A stretch of DNA of 12,482 bases from an uncultured Eubacteriales bacterium (GTDB lineage Bacteria > Bacillota > Clostridia > Oscillospirales > CAG-382), in NCBI GenBank assembly GCA_934444485.1, contig CAKSCN010000064.1:1-12482 (forward strand), given 5' to 3'. Position numbers and translations under genes: made by a program. Of the stretch, positions 5,994 to 12,482 are shown piece by piece (positions within the stretch are counted from its first letter, which is position 1; every line of letters starts with the position of its first letter). Below the pieces are notes generated by a model. The model searched no databases, was not told where the DNA came from, and saw only the letters and a list, made by a program, of their open reading frames with translations.

Positions 5994-7899
5994 TTTAAAA
6001 AAGACACGTAAAAGAGCGACCTTGAGCAAACTCCTGAGCGAGAGCTTTTTTGTGCATATTCTCACCGTGATTGCGGATTTCTTCCTCGGTGCGATAGCGA
6101 AAAGCAACTTTGCAAGAGTTTTCACCGGCTACGGAAAAGTCGAAGAGCTTTATGCCGAAAGCTTTATAGGAAGGTATCTTAAAAAGCTCTTTTCGCTAAC
6201 AAAAGAGAAACACCGCTTCAAGGCAGGTCTTGCAAAGGCTTGCGAAAACAGCGTTATACTGACGGGACTCCGCTCCGGAACGCTCGGACTTCTGCAAAAG
6301 CCTATGAGGTACTACGGAAGCGGATTTATGTACTTCGGTCTGTATGTGTCAATACTGCATATCGTGAAGTACCTTGCGTTTATCGACGCTTCTTTCGATA
6401 TTACCTATATCTATACAGGACTTCTGTGTATACTTGCCGGCATTATTCTCATGGCGTCAAAAAAGAATGCCGCAGAGGCGATATCCGAAAGCCGCATACT
6501 CGGAGTGCTTCTTGCGGTGATAGACGTTGACGTGAAAATGCTTCCGCACGAAGCCTCAAAGGGCACCTCCCACGCTTCCGCAATTGCCGTCGGAACGGTT
6601 CTCGGACTTCTTTCGTTTGCCGTGCATCCGCTTATACTTATCGTCGGCATTCTTGCGCTTATCGGCGTGTCGCTTATACTCTACTCACCCGAAACCGGCA
6701 TGATAATCATATTTACCACAGTGCCGTTTCTCCCGACAATGGTGCTTGCCGGACTTGTAATGCTCACCGCTTTTTCGTTCTTCTATAAGGCGATAAGGGG
6801 CAAACGTTCGCTTAAGCTCGAGTTTTTCGATATTCTCGTACTTTGCTTTGCGGTTATCGTGCTTTTCGGAGGACTCATATCCCTCGGAGGAAGAGGCAGT
6901 TTGCCGCCGGCACTTATGTTTGTATGCTTTATGGCGGCATATTTCCTTGCGGTGAACCTTATACGCTCGGAAAACCTCTTGATGAAGTGCGTCGTGAGAA
7001 TGCTTGCGGCACTTGCGCTTGTGTCGGTTTACGGTATATATCAGAACTTTTTCGGCACAACAACGGCGGCGTGGCTTGACAGCACCATGTTCACCGAAAT
7101 AGGAAACAGAGTTGTCTCCACATTTGAAAATCCGAACGTCCTCGGACAATACCTTATAATAATGCTCCCGTTCTCGATTCTTGCGATATTCGAGGAGAGG
7201 GGAAAGGCAAGACTCGGTGCGCTCGGAGTTACGGCGCTTGCGGCGGTTTGCCTTGTCTTCACGTGGTCGAGAGGCGCATGGCTCGGCGCAATGTTCGGAA
7301 TACTCGTTATGCTCCTTATCTACAGCAGACATACCATGAAAATCTGCGTTGCCGGACTTTTCGCATTGCCGCTTGTGCCGTTTGTCGTCCCCGACGCAAT
7401 TCTCAACCGCTTTACAAGTATCGGAAATCTCGGAGATTCCTCAACGATGTACCGTGTCAATATCTGGAAGGGTACACTCAAGCTTACCGGCGACTATTTC
7501 ATCGGCGGCATCGGAATGGGTGAGGCGGCATTCAGAAAGGTTTACCCGAACTATTCGCTCGAAGCGATAGAAGCCGCTCCGCACAGCCATAACCTCTTTT
7601 TGCAGGTCCTTGCTGAGAACGGAATTTTCGGAATGCTGTTTTTGGTTATCCTCTTCTTCTTCTTTATCAAGCTCTGCGCCGATTTTGTAACCGATAAATC
7701 AAGATACGACGGCAAATGCGCCGTTATATGCCTTGCCGGACTCGGAGGCATTCTTTCGGTGATGCTTCAGTCGTTCACGGACTACGTTTGGTACAACTAC
7801 AGATTCTTTCTGTTCTTCTGGCTTGTTATCGCACTTTGCGTTTCCGCACGGAAAATAAGGCTTTCCGAGGAAGCGGCGAAAAAAGCCGAGATGGAATGA
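5983..7899 (+). CDS. O-antigen ligase/polymerase (Wzy/WaaL)-family membrane protein
   Basis: A 638-residue integral membrane protein with roughly a dozen or more hydrophobic segments. The C-terminal half has the Wzy_C/O-antigen ligase hallmarks: FTWSRGAWLG (Arg430), a large outer loop with the conserved HSHN (His534-His536) leading into LFLQVLAENGIFG, and a short basic tail. Such proteins join or polymerise lipid-linked glycans; in Gram-positive bacteria, which lack lipid A, the acceptor would be a wall or capsule polymer, so the precise reaction is unknown. About 230 residues precede the core, including a basic N-terminus and a first hydrophobic pair, longer than in a plain ligase. The frame is open upstream to 5881, but AAGGAGGG (5964-5971) sits 11 nt before ATG 5983, which overlaps the trmD stop by 11 nt. 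Overlap implies coupling to trmD; two DUF4330-like genes follow. Confidence 0.88.
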   Translation: MNRDLKKTRKRATLSKLLSESFFVHILTVIADFFLGAIAKSNFARVFTGYGKVEELYAESFIGRYLKKLFSLTKEKHRFKAGLAKACENSVILTGLRSGTLGLLQKPMRYYGSGFMYFGLYVSILHIVKYLAFIDASFDITYIYTGLLCILAGIILMASKKNAAEAISESRILGVLLAVIDVDVKMLPHEASKGTSHASAIAVGTVLGLLSFAVHPLILIVGILALIGVSLILYSPETGMIIIFTTVPFLPTMVLAGLVMLTAFSFFYKAIRGKRSLKLEFFDILVLCFAVIVLFGGLISLGGRGSLPPALMFVCFMAAYFLAVNLIRSENLLMKCVVRMLAALALVSVYGIYQNFFGTTTAAWLDSTMFTEIGNRVVSTFENPNVLGQYLIIMLPFSILAIFEERGKARLGALGVTALAAVCLVFTWSRGAWLGAMFGILVMLLIYSRHTMKICVAGLFALPLVPFVVPDAILNRFTSIGNLGDSSTMYRVNIWKGTLKLTGDYFIGGIGMGEAAFRKVYPNYSLEAIEAAPHSHNLFLQVLAENGIFGMLFLVILFFFFIKLCADFVTDKSRYDGKCAVICLAGLGGILSVMLQSFTDYVWYNYRFFLFFWLVIALCVSARKIRLSEEAAKKAEME

Positions 7900-7932
7900 C
7901 AGTGAAAACGAATGAAAGGAATGGTCAATAAA

Positions 7933-8472
7933 ATGAACAACACCGCAAAAACAAAAAAACGCTTTAACTTTGTGGATGTACTCATAACGGCGGTGATACT
8001 TGCCATAGTCGCCTTTGCGGTATATCTTTTCCTCGGAAATAAGCTCATGTCCCTTTTAAGAGGCGGCGATGAGGTTTACCTGAGATACACTGTGTCCATG
8101 AGCTCCGTCGAGGACAGATACATTGACTATATAACCGAGGGAAGCGAGCTTCACAGAGGCGATTCGGCAATAGGCTTTATCGAGAGCGTCAAGGTTTCCG
8201 AGGTCGAGAGAATAGAGCTTAACGAGAGAACCGGAGAGCTTGTTACCGTGGGATATCCCGACCACAAAAAGGTGGATATCACGGTGGTTGCAAAGGCAGC
8301 CGACGAGAGCGGCGAGTTCAAAATAGATAAGCTCAAGATTGCGGTCGGCGAGTATGTAGAGTTTAAAACCGTCGGCTTTAAGAGCTACGGATATATAACG
8401 TCGTTCGAGAAGTTCCCCGAAGGCGAAGTGCCGGAGATTTTCGGAAAGCCTGCGGCACCGAGTGCGGAATGA
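7933..8472 (+). CDS. DUF4330-like single-pass membrane protein (first of a tandem pair)
   Basis: A 179-residue protein with a basic N-terminus, then KRFNFVDVLIT and one membrane segment (about residues 13-35), and an outer domain of about 140 residues predicted to be mostly beta strand. The start and overall form match DUF4330, whose function is unknown. It resembles the next gene in its N-terminus, a central G-D..IG.I stretch, and a C-terminal strand ending GYITSFEKF (GFITGVDYE in the next gene), so the two are tandem paralogues. AAAGGA at 7915-7920 touches ATG 7921 but lies 12 nt from ATG 7933, so 7933 is preferred; ATG 7912 has only a weak site. It follows the ligase-like gene by 33 nt and probably acts with it at the cell surface (inferred from context). 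Confidence 0.82.
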   Translation: MNNTAKTKKRFNFVDVLITAVILAIVAFAVYLFLGNKLMSLLRGGDEVYLRYTVSMSSVEDRYIDYITEGSELHRGDSAIGFIESVKVSEVERIELNERTGELVTVGYPDHKKVDITVVAKAADESGEFKIDKLKIAVGEYVEFKTVGFKSYGYITSFEKFPEGEVPEIFGKPAAPSAE

Positions 8473-8530
8473 CGCCGGAAATGCGCAGACAGACTGCATA
8501 ATTTCAGTATAATGAAAGGAAACCAGTAAC

Positions 8531-9082
8531 ATGGAAAAGAAAAAGATACGGTTTAATGTCATCGACTCGGTCATAATAATAGCGATACTTGCCGTTGCGG
8601 CGGCGCTTATAGTAAGAGAGCTTTTCGGCGGCGCAATGTTTGAAAGAAATACGGACGGAACTCCCGTTTCCATAGAGATGAATATCAAGGTGTCGAATAT
8701 ACAGAAGGCGTCGCAGGATTATATAAAGGTCGGAGACATCGTGAACAACGAAAAGGGCGAGCATATCGCACGAATCACTAAAGCCGACTTTACGCCTGCC
8801 GAAGGATACTACGTAACCGAAACCGGCGATATAAAGAAGCTTGACATTCCCGGAAGAATAGACGCATATGTCACGGTCGAATGTATCGGCAGAGCCTGCG
8901 ACGACGGTCTCTACATCGGAGATAATTCGTATGTTGCCGTCTCTCAGCAGTTCGGAATATATACGTCGAAAATTTCAATATCCGGCTTTATTACCGGTGT
9001 TGACTACGAGGAAATCACCTCCGATGCATACGCCGCCTTCAAGGATGCCGTCAACGAAGAGGGCAGTAAGGTGTCGGTTTGA
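8531..9082 (+). CDS. DUF4330-like single-pass membrane protein (second of a tandem pair)
   Basis: A 183-residue protein with the same plan as its upstream neighbour: a basic start, KIRFNVIDSVIII, a membrane segment (about residues 12-30), then an outer domain of about 150 residues. The paralogous regions include VGDIVNNEKGEHIARI and a C-terminal part ending GFITGVDYEE. Function is unknown; the context is surface polysaccharide assembly. GAAAGGA (8514-8520) is 10 nt before the ATG, and the ten bases AATGAAAGGA are the same as those before the first paralogue. The 58-bp gap has no clear terminator, so this is probably the last gene of the rimM operon. Confidence 0.82.
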   Translation: MEKKKIRFNVIDSVIIIAILAVAAALIVRELFGGAMFERNTDGTPVSIEMNIKVSNIQKASQDYIKVGDIVNNEKGEHIARITKADFTPAEGYYVTETGDIKKLDIPGRIDAYVTVECIGRACDDGLYIGDNSYVAVSQQFGIYTSKISISGFITGVDYEEITSDAYAAFKDAVNEEGSKVSV

Positions 9083-9267
9083 TCCCGATACCGTATTTTA
9101 CAACATATTTTAACAAAAACAAAGGCGTTTGTACAAAATAAGGCTTGATATTAGCGGAATTTTAGCACGTGTTGATACGTTTTGACCAAAATATACGTAT
9201 ATTGACAGCACTATTCGTAAAAACCGCCTTTTTTTGTGAAGTGAATCAATCTTTTTTATAAAAGTAC
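9083..9267 (+). other. AT-rich intergenic region with dyads and a T-tract
   Basis: Part of a 334-bp gene-free stretch. AAAGGCG (9121-9127) is complementary to CGCCTTT (9225-9231), which runs into a seven-T tract (9229-9235). If paired, it would close a ~97-nt loop ahead of the T run, an unconventional terminator for the DUF4330 operon or the edge of a structured RNA. Inside are a perfect 14-bp palindrome, AATATACGTATATT (9190-9203), and TTTGTACAAA (9128-9137). No compact terminator hairpin and no open reading frame of note were found. The rest of the gap is described under the ptsH promoter and leader. Confidence 0.4.
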
Positions 9268-9296
9268 TTGATTTTCGGACCGAAAACCTATATAAT
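9268..9296 (+). promoter_or_regulatory. Sigma-A-type promoter for ptsH
   Basis: TTGATT (9268-9273), a spacer of exactly 17 bp and a perfect TATAAT (9291-9296). Transcription would start near 9303, giving a leader of about 114 nt before ptsH. Confidence 0.8.
9272..9286. promoter_or_regulatory. Candidate operator: perfect dyad between -35 and -10 of ptsH
   Basis: TTTTCGG-A-CCGAAAA is a perfect 7+1+7 inverted repeat. It fills the first part of the promoter spacer and overlaps the last two bases of the -35. A dimeric protein bound here would block RNA polymerase, so a repressor site is likely. It does not match the cre, CggR, Rex or LexA consensus sequences I know. Confidence 0.5.
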
Positions 9297-9311
9297 ATCA
9301 ATCGTGATATT
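9294..9311. promoter_or_regulatory. Second dyad over the ptsH start site
   Basis: AATATCA-ATCG-TGATATT is a perfect 7+4+7 inverted repeat overlapping the end of the -10 and the expected start site (about 9303). It may be a second operator, or a small hairpin at the transcript's 5' end if the start is slightly upstream. Its half-sites differ from the dyad at 9272. Confidence 0.4.
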
Positions 9312-9313
9312 GT

Positions 9314-9374
9314 AATCGGTGGGAATATGTTCGGAGGGTGATGATAAATCCTCCGTGACCGCATTCCTTCGATT
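9314..9374 (+). promoter_or_regulatory. Structured ptsH leader: nested stem-loop
   Basis: Three complementary blocks nest in order: AATCG (9314-9318) with CGATT (9370-9374), GGAAT (9322-9326) with ATTCC (9363-9367), and CGGAGG (9332-9337) with CCTCCG (9350-9355), giving a 61-nt hairpin with two internal loops. The loop contains ATG 9341 and a five-codon frame (MINPP, stop at 9356-9358). GGAGG is only 3 nt from this ATG, too close for efficient initiation. The ptsH ribosome binding site at 9401 lies outside the structure and no terminator follows, so a role in mRNA stability or protein binding is as likely as attenuation. Confidence 0.4.
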
Positions 9375-9416
9375 TACCCAAGAGCGGGCGGACAAAAAAT
9401 AAAGGAGATAAGTGCA

Positions 9417-9680
9417 ATGACATCTAAAGAGGTTGTTGTAAAGAATACGTCGGGACTTCACGCAAGACCCGCTACATTCTTTATTCAGAAAGCAAATTCA
9501 TACAAGAGTTCCGTTTGGATAGAAAACGGTGACAGAAGAGCAAACGCAAAGAGCCTTTTGGGAGTTCTCTCTCTTGCCGTAACCAAGGGACTTACGGTTC
9601 TCATAATGGCTGACGGTCCCGATGAAGAGGAAGCGGTAGAGGGTCTTGCGGCTCTTATAGAAACCTCTCTCACCGACTGA
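9417..9680 (+). CDS. ptsH: HPr phosphocarrier protein of the phosphotransferase system
   Basis: An 87-residue cytoplasmic protein of standard HPr length. TSGLHARPATFFI carries the phosphate-accepting His15, and NAKSLLGVLSL carries Ser46, the site used by HPr kinase/phosphorylase in Bacillota. Having His15 argues against the regulatory paralogue Crh. HPr passes phosphate from enzyme I to sugar-specific enzyme II proteins; HPr-Ser46-P serves with CcpA in catabolite control. AAAGGAG (9401-9407) is 9 nt before the ATG, a strong site. It has its own promoter and terminator, so it is a single-gene unit; no enzyme I or HPr kinase gene is in the window. Confidence 0.95.
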   Translation: MTSKEVVVKNTSGLHARPATFFIQKANSYKSSVWIENGDRRANAKSLLGVLSLAVTKGLTVLIMADGPDEEEAVEGLAALIETSLTD

Positions 9681-9707
9681 GGATGTCCCTATCGGCGGTT
9701 GCCGTGT

Positions 9708-9734
9708 GAGCTGCGTTCCGGCGCAGCTCTTTTT
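9708..9734 (+). terminator. Rho-independent terminator of ptsH
   Basis: GAGCTGCG (9708-9715) and CGCAGCTC (9722-9729) form a perfect 8-bp GC-rich stem with a 6-nt loop, followed by five T residues (9730-9734). It is 27 nt after the ptsH stop and is the clearest terminator in the window. Confidence 0.92.
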
Positions 9735-9755
9735 GTTAAGAGTGGATTTTTCATA

Positions 9756-9778
9756 TCGGCAGTGCGAGTGAATGCCGA
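9756..9778. repeat. Short inverted repeat upstream of uvrC
   Basis: TCGGCA (9756-9761) and TGCCGA (9773-9778) form a 6-bp dyad with an 11-nt loop between the ptsH terminator and the uvrC ribosome binding site. There is no T run, so it is not a terminator. It could be an operator or leader hairpin; no convincing promoter for uvrC was found in this 74-bp gap. Confidence 0.3.
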
Positions 9779-9808
9779 CTGTATTTCGGAGAAAGGGAGG
9801 TTTGAGAT

Positions 9809-11653
9809 ATGCCGACAAGAGAAGAGCTTAAGGAAAAGGTGAAGCTTCTTCCGCCGTCGCCGGGCGTGTATATGATGCACGATAAAACGGGTAAAATCAT
9901 ATACGTCGGAAAGTCGAAGTGTCTGAGAAACCGTGTGGCAAGCTATTTTCAGCCTCTTCACAGGCTCTCTCCCAAAACGGCGAAGCTCTCGGAACGGATT
10001 GACGACTTCGAGTGTATCTACACCTCTACGGAAACCGAAGCGCTGATACTCGAAAACGAGCTTATCAAGCGTCATATGCCAAAATACAACATCAAGCTCA
10101 AGGACGCCAAAACATACCCCTATATCCGCCTTTCGTCGGAGTACGGCAGACCCGTCATAACCATGACAAGACGCCGCAAAGACGACAAAGCAAAGTATTT
10201 CGGACCGTATACCTCCGGCATTGCCGCAAACGACATCATAAAGGCGGCAAGCAAGGCGTTCAGGCTACCGAGATGCAAGAAGGTTCTCGAGCCGGGTAAG
10301 GTCGTCGGACGTCCGTGTCTGTACTACCATACCGGCACCTGCATGGGAATGTGCCGCGGCGAGATAACCGCCGAAGAGTTCAGAGACCTGTACGCACGCA
10401 TTGAACGCTTCCTCAAGGGCGATTTCGAGGGACTCCTTGCGGAGCTGAAGGAGAATATGATGAAGGCGGCGCAGGAGATGCGCTTCGAGGCGGCGGCAAT
10501 GTACCGTGACAATATTGAGGCTCTGTCGCTTCTTTCGGAACAGCAGAGGATAATAACCGACCCCGACAAGGAGTTTGACGTGTTCGGACTTTATGAGGGC
10601 GAGACGGTGAGTGCGCTTGCGATACTGTTCATCAGAGGCGGCAAGGTGCTTGATAAAAACGTCGTCACTTTTTCCGCCGACGAGCCGGTTGACGAGTACA
10701 TGATGACCGACCTCATTGAGCGTTTTTACGGCAGGGACGCATACTTCCCGAGAAATATCCTCGTGTCTTTTCCTCTCGGCGATGAAAACGAAAAGTCTCT
10801 CGAGGCGAAACTGAGCTTTCTCGCCGATAAGCACGTCAACGTACACACACCCGAAAGGGGAGAGAGGCGTGCGTATACTCTCATGGCTGTGAACAACGCC
10901 TGCGAAGCTGTAAGACAGAAGTTATCGGCAGATGAAAAGGATATAAAGGTTCTCGTCGAGCTTGCCGGTATTCTGGGACTCGAGGTTGTGCCGGAGCGCA
11001 TAGAGGCATATGATATCTCAAACAACGGCGTTGACGATATGTACGCCGGAATGATAACGGTGTCGGAGGGAAAATTCCTGAAATCGGATTACAGAGCGTT
11101 TTCGATAAAGCGACTCGTCGGAGAAACAAACGACTACGCCGCAATGAGCGAAGCTCTCGAAAGAAGACTCACGCACCTTGCCGATGAAAAGGGAGCGTTC
11201 TCGGTTCGTCCGGACCTTATACTCCTTGACGGCGGCAAGGGTCACGTAAACACCGTAAAAGCGCTCATGCAGAGTATGTGCCTCGATGATATCCCGGTTT
11301 TTGGAATGGTCAAGGACGATTACCACAAAACACGCACCCTCACCGACGGCGAACGGGATATCAGCATAGCGAAGAATATGAGCGTTTTTTCGTTTATCTA
11401 CCGCATACAGGAGGAGGTACACAGATTCACCTTCTCGAAAATGGACGCTTCGCGCACAAAAAAGGTAAAGCGTTCGTCGCTTGAGGACATAAAGGGAGTC
11501 GGAGCGGCAAAGGCAAAAGCGCTTCTTTCGCATTTCAAAACTTACACCGCAGTGAAAAACGCATCGGTCGATGAGCTTGCCGAGGTCAGCGGAATAAGCC
11601 CGGATATAGCAAAGACGGTGTATGAGCATTTTCACGCCGATAAGACAACGTAA
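9809..11653 (+). CDS. uvrC: Excinuclease ABC subunit C
   Basis: A 614-residue full-length UvrC, the nuclease that makes both incisions around UvrAB-marked DNA damage. The N-terminal GIY-YIG domain (about 1-100) shows GVY (19-21), IYVGKS (31-36), Arg40 and TEALILENELIK, and makes the 3' cut. A UVR motif that contacts UvrB lies around 205-240 (ENMMKAAQEMRFEAAAMYRD). The RNase H-like domain that makes the 5' cut has acidic residues Asp402 (AYDISNNG) and Asp474 (LLDGGKGH), and His506 (DDYHKTR). The C-terminus (about 555-610) holds paired helix-hairpin-helix units (IKGVGAAKAKALL and VSGISPDIAKTVY). AAGGGAGG (9793-9800) is 8 nt before the ATG. No LexA-like box was seen upstream. Followed 22 nt later by rsmD. 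Confidence 0.97.
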   Translation: MPTREELKEKVKLLPPSPGVYMMHDKTGKIIYVGKSKCLRNRVASYFQPLHRLSPKTAKLSERIDDFECIYTSTETEALILENELIKRHMPKYNIKLKDAKTYPYIRLSSEYGRPVITMTRRRKDDKAKYFGPYTSGIAANDIIKAASKAFRLPRCKKVLEPGKVVGRPCLYYHTGTCMGMCRGEITAEEFRDLYARIERFLKGDFEGLLAELKENMMKAAQEMRFEAAAMYRDNIEALSLLSEQQRIITDPDKEFDVFGLYEGETVSALAILFIRGGKVLDKNVVTFSADEPVDEYMMTDLIERFYGRDAYFPRNILVSFPLGDENEKSLEAKLSFLADKHVNVHTPERGERRAYTLMAVNNACEAVRQKLSADEKDIKVLVELAGILGLEVVPERIEAYDISNNGVDDMYAGMITVSEGKFLKSDYRAFSIKRLVGETNDYAAMSEALERRLTHLADEKGAFSVRPDLILLDGGKGHVNTVKALMQSMCLDDIPVFGMVKDDYHKTRTLTDGERDISIAKNMSVFSFIYRIQEEVHRFTFSKMDASRTKKVKRSSLEDIKGVGAAKAKALLSHFKTYTAVKNASVDELAEVSGISPDIAKTVYEHFHADKTT

Positions 11654-11675
11654 CGAATTTAACGGAGGATAATTT

Positions 11676-12254
11676 ATGCGTATAATAACCGGAAAGGCAA
11701 GAGGAATGAAGCTTGCAACCCTCGACGGAGAGGAAATAACTCGCCCCACCACTGAGAGAGTCAAGGAAGGCGTTTTCAGTGCAATACAGTTTGATATAGC
11801 GGGAAAGAGAGTACTTGACCTGTTCGCCGGAAGCGGTCAGATGGCACTCGAAGCGCTCAGCCGGGGTGCGGACAGCGCTGTGCTTATCGACGAGAACACC
11901 GACGCCGTTGCGATAATCAAGGAGAACGCAAAAAAGACCGGATTCATGAAGCAGTGCGCCGTGTCGAGAATGGACTACAGCGAATATCTCAAGAGCGTCG
12001 CCGGCAAAGAGCGTTTTGATATCGTTTTCCTCGACCCGCCGTATTCGAGAAGCATGAAGGACGAGATACTCAAAAAGGTTGCGAGAGCGGATATTCTGAA
12101 CGACGGCGCAATTGTCGTATGCGAAACCGACAAGGACGAGATAGACGGCGACCTTTACGGACTCACTTTCAGAAAAAAGTATAAGTACAGCAGAGTTCTC
12201 ACTTATATCTTCGATTACGACGAGAAAAGCAAAAACGAGGGGAATGAAGAGTAA
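11676..12254 (+). CDS. rsmD: 16S rRNA (guanine-966-N2)-methyltransferase RsmD
   Basis: A 192-residue class I methyltransferase. It opens with MRIITGKARGMKL and RPTTERVKEGVFSAI, both typical of RsmD; the SAM-binding motif I is VLDLFAGSGQMALEALSRG (46-64), and the catalytic LDPPY is at 119-123. It methylates G966 of 16S rRNA in the 30S subunit. GGAGG (11664-11668) is 7 nt before the ATG. The stop shares one base with the coaD start (TAATG), so the two are translationally coupled; rsmD-coaD is a widespread pairing in Bacillota. Confidence 0.96.
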   Translation: MRIITGKARGMKLATLDGEEITRPTTERVKEGVFSAIQFDIAGKRVLDLFAGSGQMALEALSRGADSAVLIDENTDAVAIIKENAKKTGFMKQCAVSRMDYSEYLKSVAGKERFDIVFLDPPYSRSMKDEILKKVARADILNDGAIVVCETDKDEIDGDLYGLTFRKKYKYSRVLTYIFDYDEKSKNEGNEE

Positions 12255-12482
12255 TGAGCGAGCATAAGAAACGGCTTGCCGTATGCCCGGGAAGCTACGA
12301 TCCGCCGACAATCGGACACACCGATATAATAAGACGTGCGGCGTCGCTTTTTGATGAGGTGAGAGTGCTTGTCTGCGTCAATTCCGCAAAAAAAGGACTC
12401 TTTACCTCGGAGGAAAGAGCGGTGCTTATCGAGGACGCACTCCGTGACTGCCCCAATGTTACAGTCGAGGTCTACGAAGGAC
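12254..12482 (+). CDS. coaD: Pantetheine-phosphate adenylyltransferase CoaD, N-terminal part (cut by window edge)
   Basis: The first 76 codons of a frame that runs off the end of the window; about half of the usual ~160 residues. LAVCPGSYDPPTIGHTDIIRRA holds the nucleotidyltransferase T-x-G-H motif (Thr19-Ile20-Gly21-His22) that binds ATP. VCVNSAKKGLFTSEERAVLIE matches the CoaD segment usually reading N..KK.LF...ER. CoaD transfers AMP to 4'-phosphopantetheine, the penultimate step of coenzyme A synthesis. GAGGGGA (12237-12243) is 10 nt before the ATG, which shares its A with the rsmD stop. Confidence 0.95.
   Translation, partial: MSEHKKRLAVCPGSYDPPTIGHTDIIRRAASLFDEVRVLVCVNSAKKGLFTSEERAVLIEDALRDCPNVTVEVYEG

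Noticed and set aside
8508..8513. TATAAT upstream of the second DUF4330-like gene
   Set aside because: No -35 is present, and transcription starting from it would begin at the ribosome binding site, leaving no room for a normal leader. Probably chance.
9325..9333. AATATGTTCG as a LexA (SOS) box upstream of uvrC
   Set aside because: It lacks the GAAC-N4-GTTC spacing and lies upstream of ptsH, separated from uvrC by a strong terminator.
1..12482. CRISPR array, tRNA or rRNA genes
   Set aside because: No regularly spaced repeats and no cloverleaf or rRNA-like sequence were noticed on either strand.

Overview
The window looks like a chromosomal segment of a Gram-positive, low-to-mid GC member of the Bacillota, probably class Clostridia. 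The evidence is strong AGGAGG-type ribosome binding sites, an HPr protein carrying both His15 and the regulatory Ser46, sigma-A-type promoters, and a run of one-strand housekeeping genes (rimM, trmD, uvrC, rsmD, coaD) in Clostridia-like protein variants. All genes are on the + strand. The genus cannot be named from sequence alone.

Layout. (1) 1-1122: the C-terminal part of an AraC-family regulator (cut by the window edge), immediately followed by an HD-domain hydrolase. (2) 1127-4458: a roughly 3.3 kb block that looks inserted. It carries a terminator, an extended -10 promoter and three tightly packed genes: a multi-pass membrane protein resembling GT-C/DUF6056 proteins, a GT2 polyprenyl-phosphate glycosyltransferase, and a GtrA-family flippase. 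Together they form a three-component (gtr-like) cell-surface glycosylation cassette. The block is bounded by a perfect 67-bp direct repeat consisting of the last 20 codons, stop codon and 4 further bases of the HD gene (1060-1126 and 4392-4458). The cassette uses TTG/TTA leucine codons and is AT-richer than its neighbours. Removing one repeat plus the block would restore the simple order HD gene - terminator - rimM. (3) 4467-9082: a terminator, a well-formed promoter, then an apparent operon of rimM, trmD, an O-antigen ligase/polymerase-family membrane protein whose start overlaps the end of trmD, and two tandem DUF4330-like single-pass membrane proteins. (4) 9083-9734: a 334-bp AT-rich intergenic region with dyad symmetries, a strong promoter and a structured leader, then ptsH (HPr) and a strong terminator. 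(5) 9809-12482: uvrC, rsmD and the start of coaD, closely spaced; rsmD and coaD share one base (TAATG).

Functional picture. Two surface-polysaccharide modules sit within or between core information-processing genes. The acquired-looking cassette could load a sugar onto a lipid carrier (GT2), flip it (GtrA) and transfer it to a surface polymer (membrane protein). The ligase-like protein and DUF4330 pair are co-transcribed with rRNA and tRNA maturation genes. The most noteworthy signals are the 67-bp repeats framing the glycosylation cassette, with no recombinase visible, and the cluster of dyads around the ptsH promoter. Family names rest on reading the translated sequence by eye; no database search was run.
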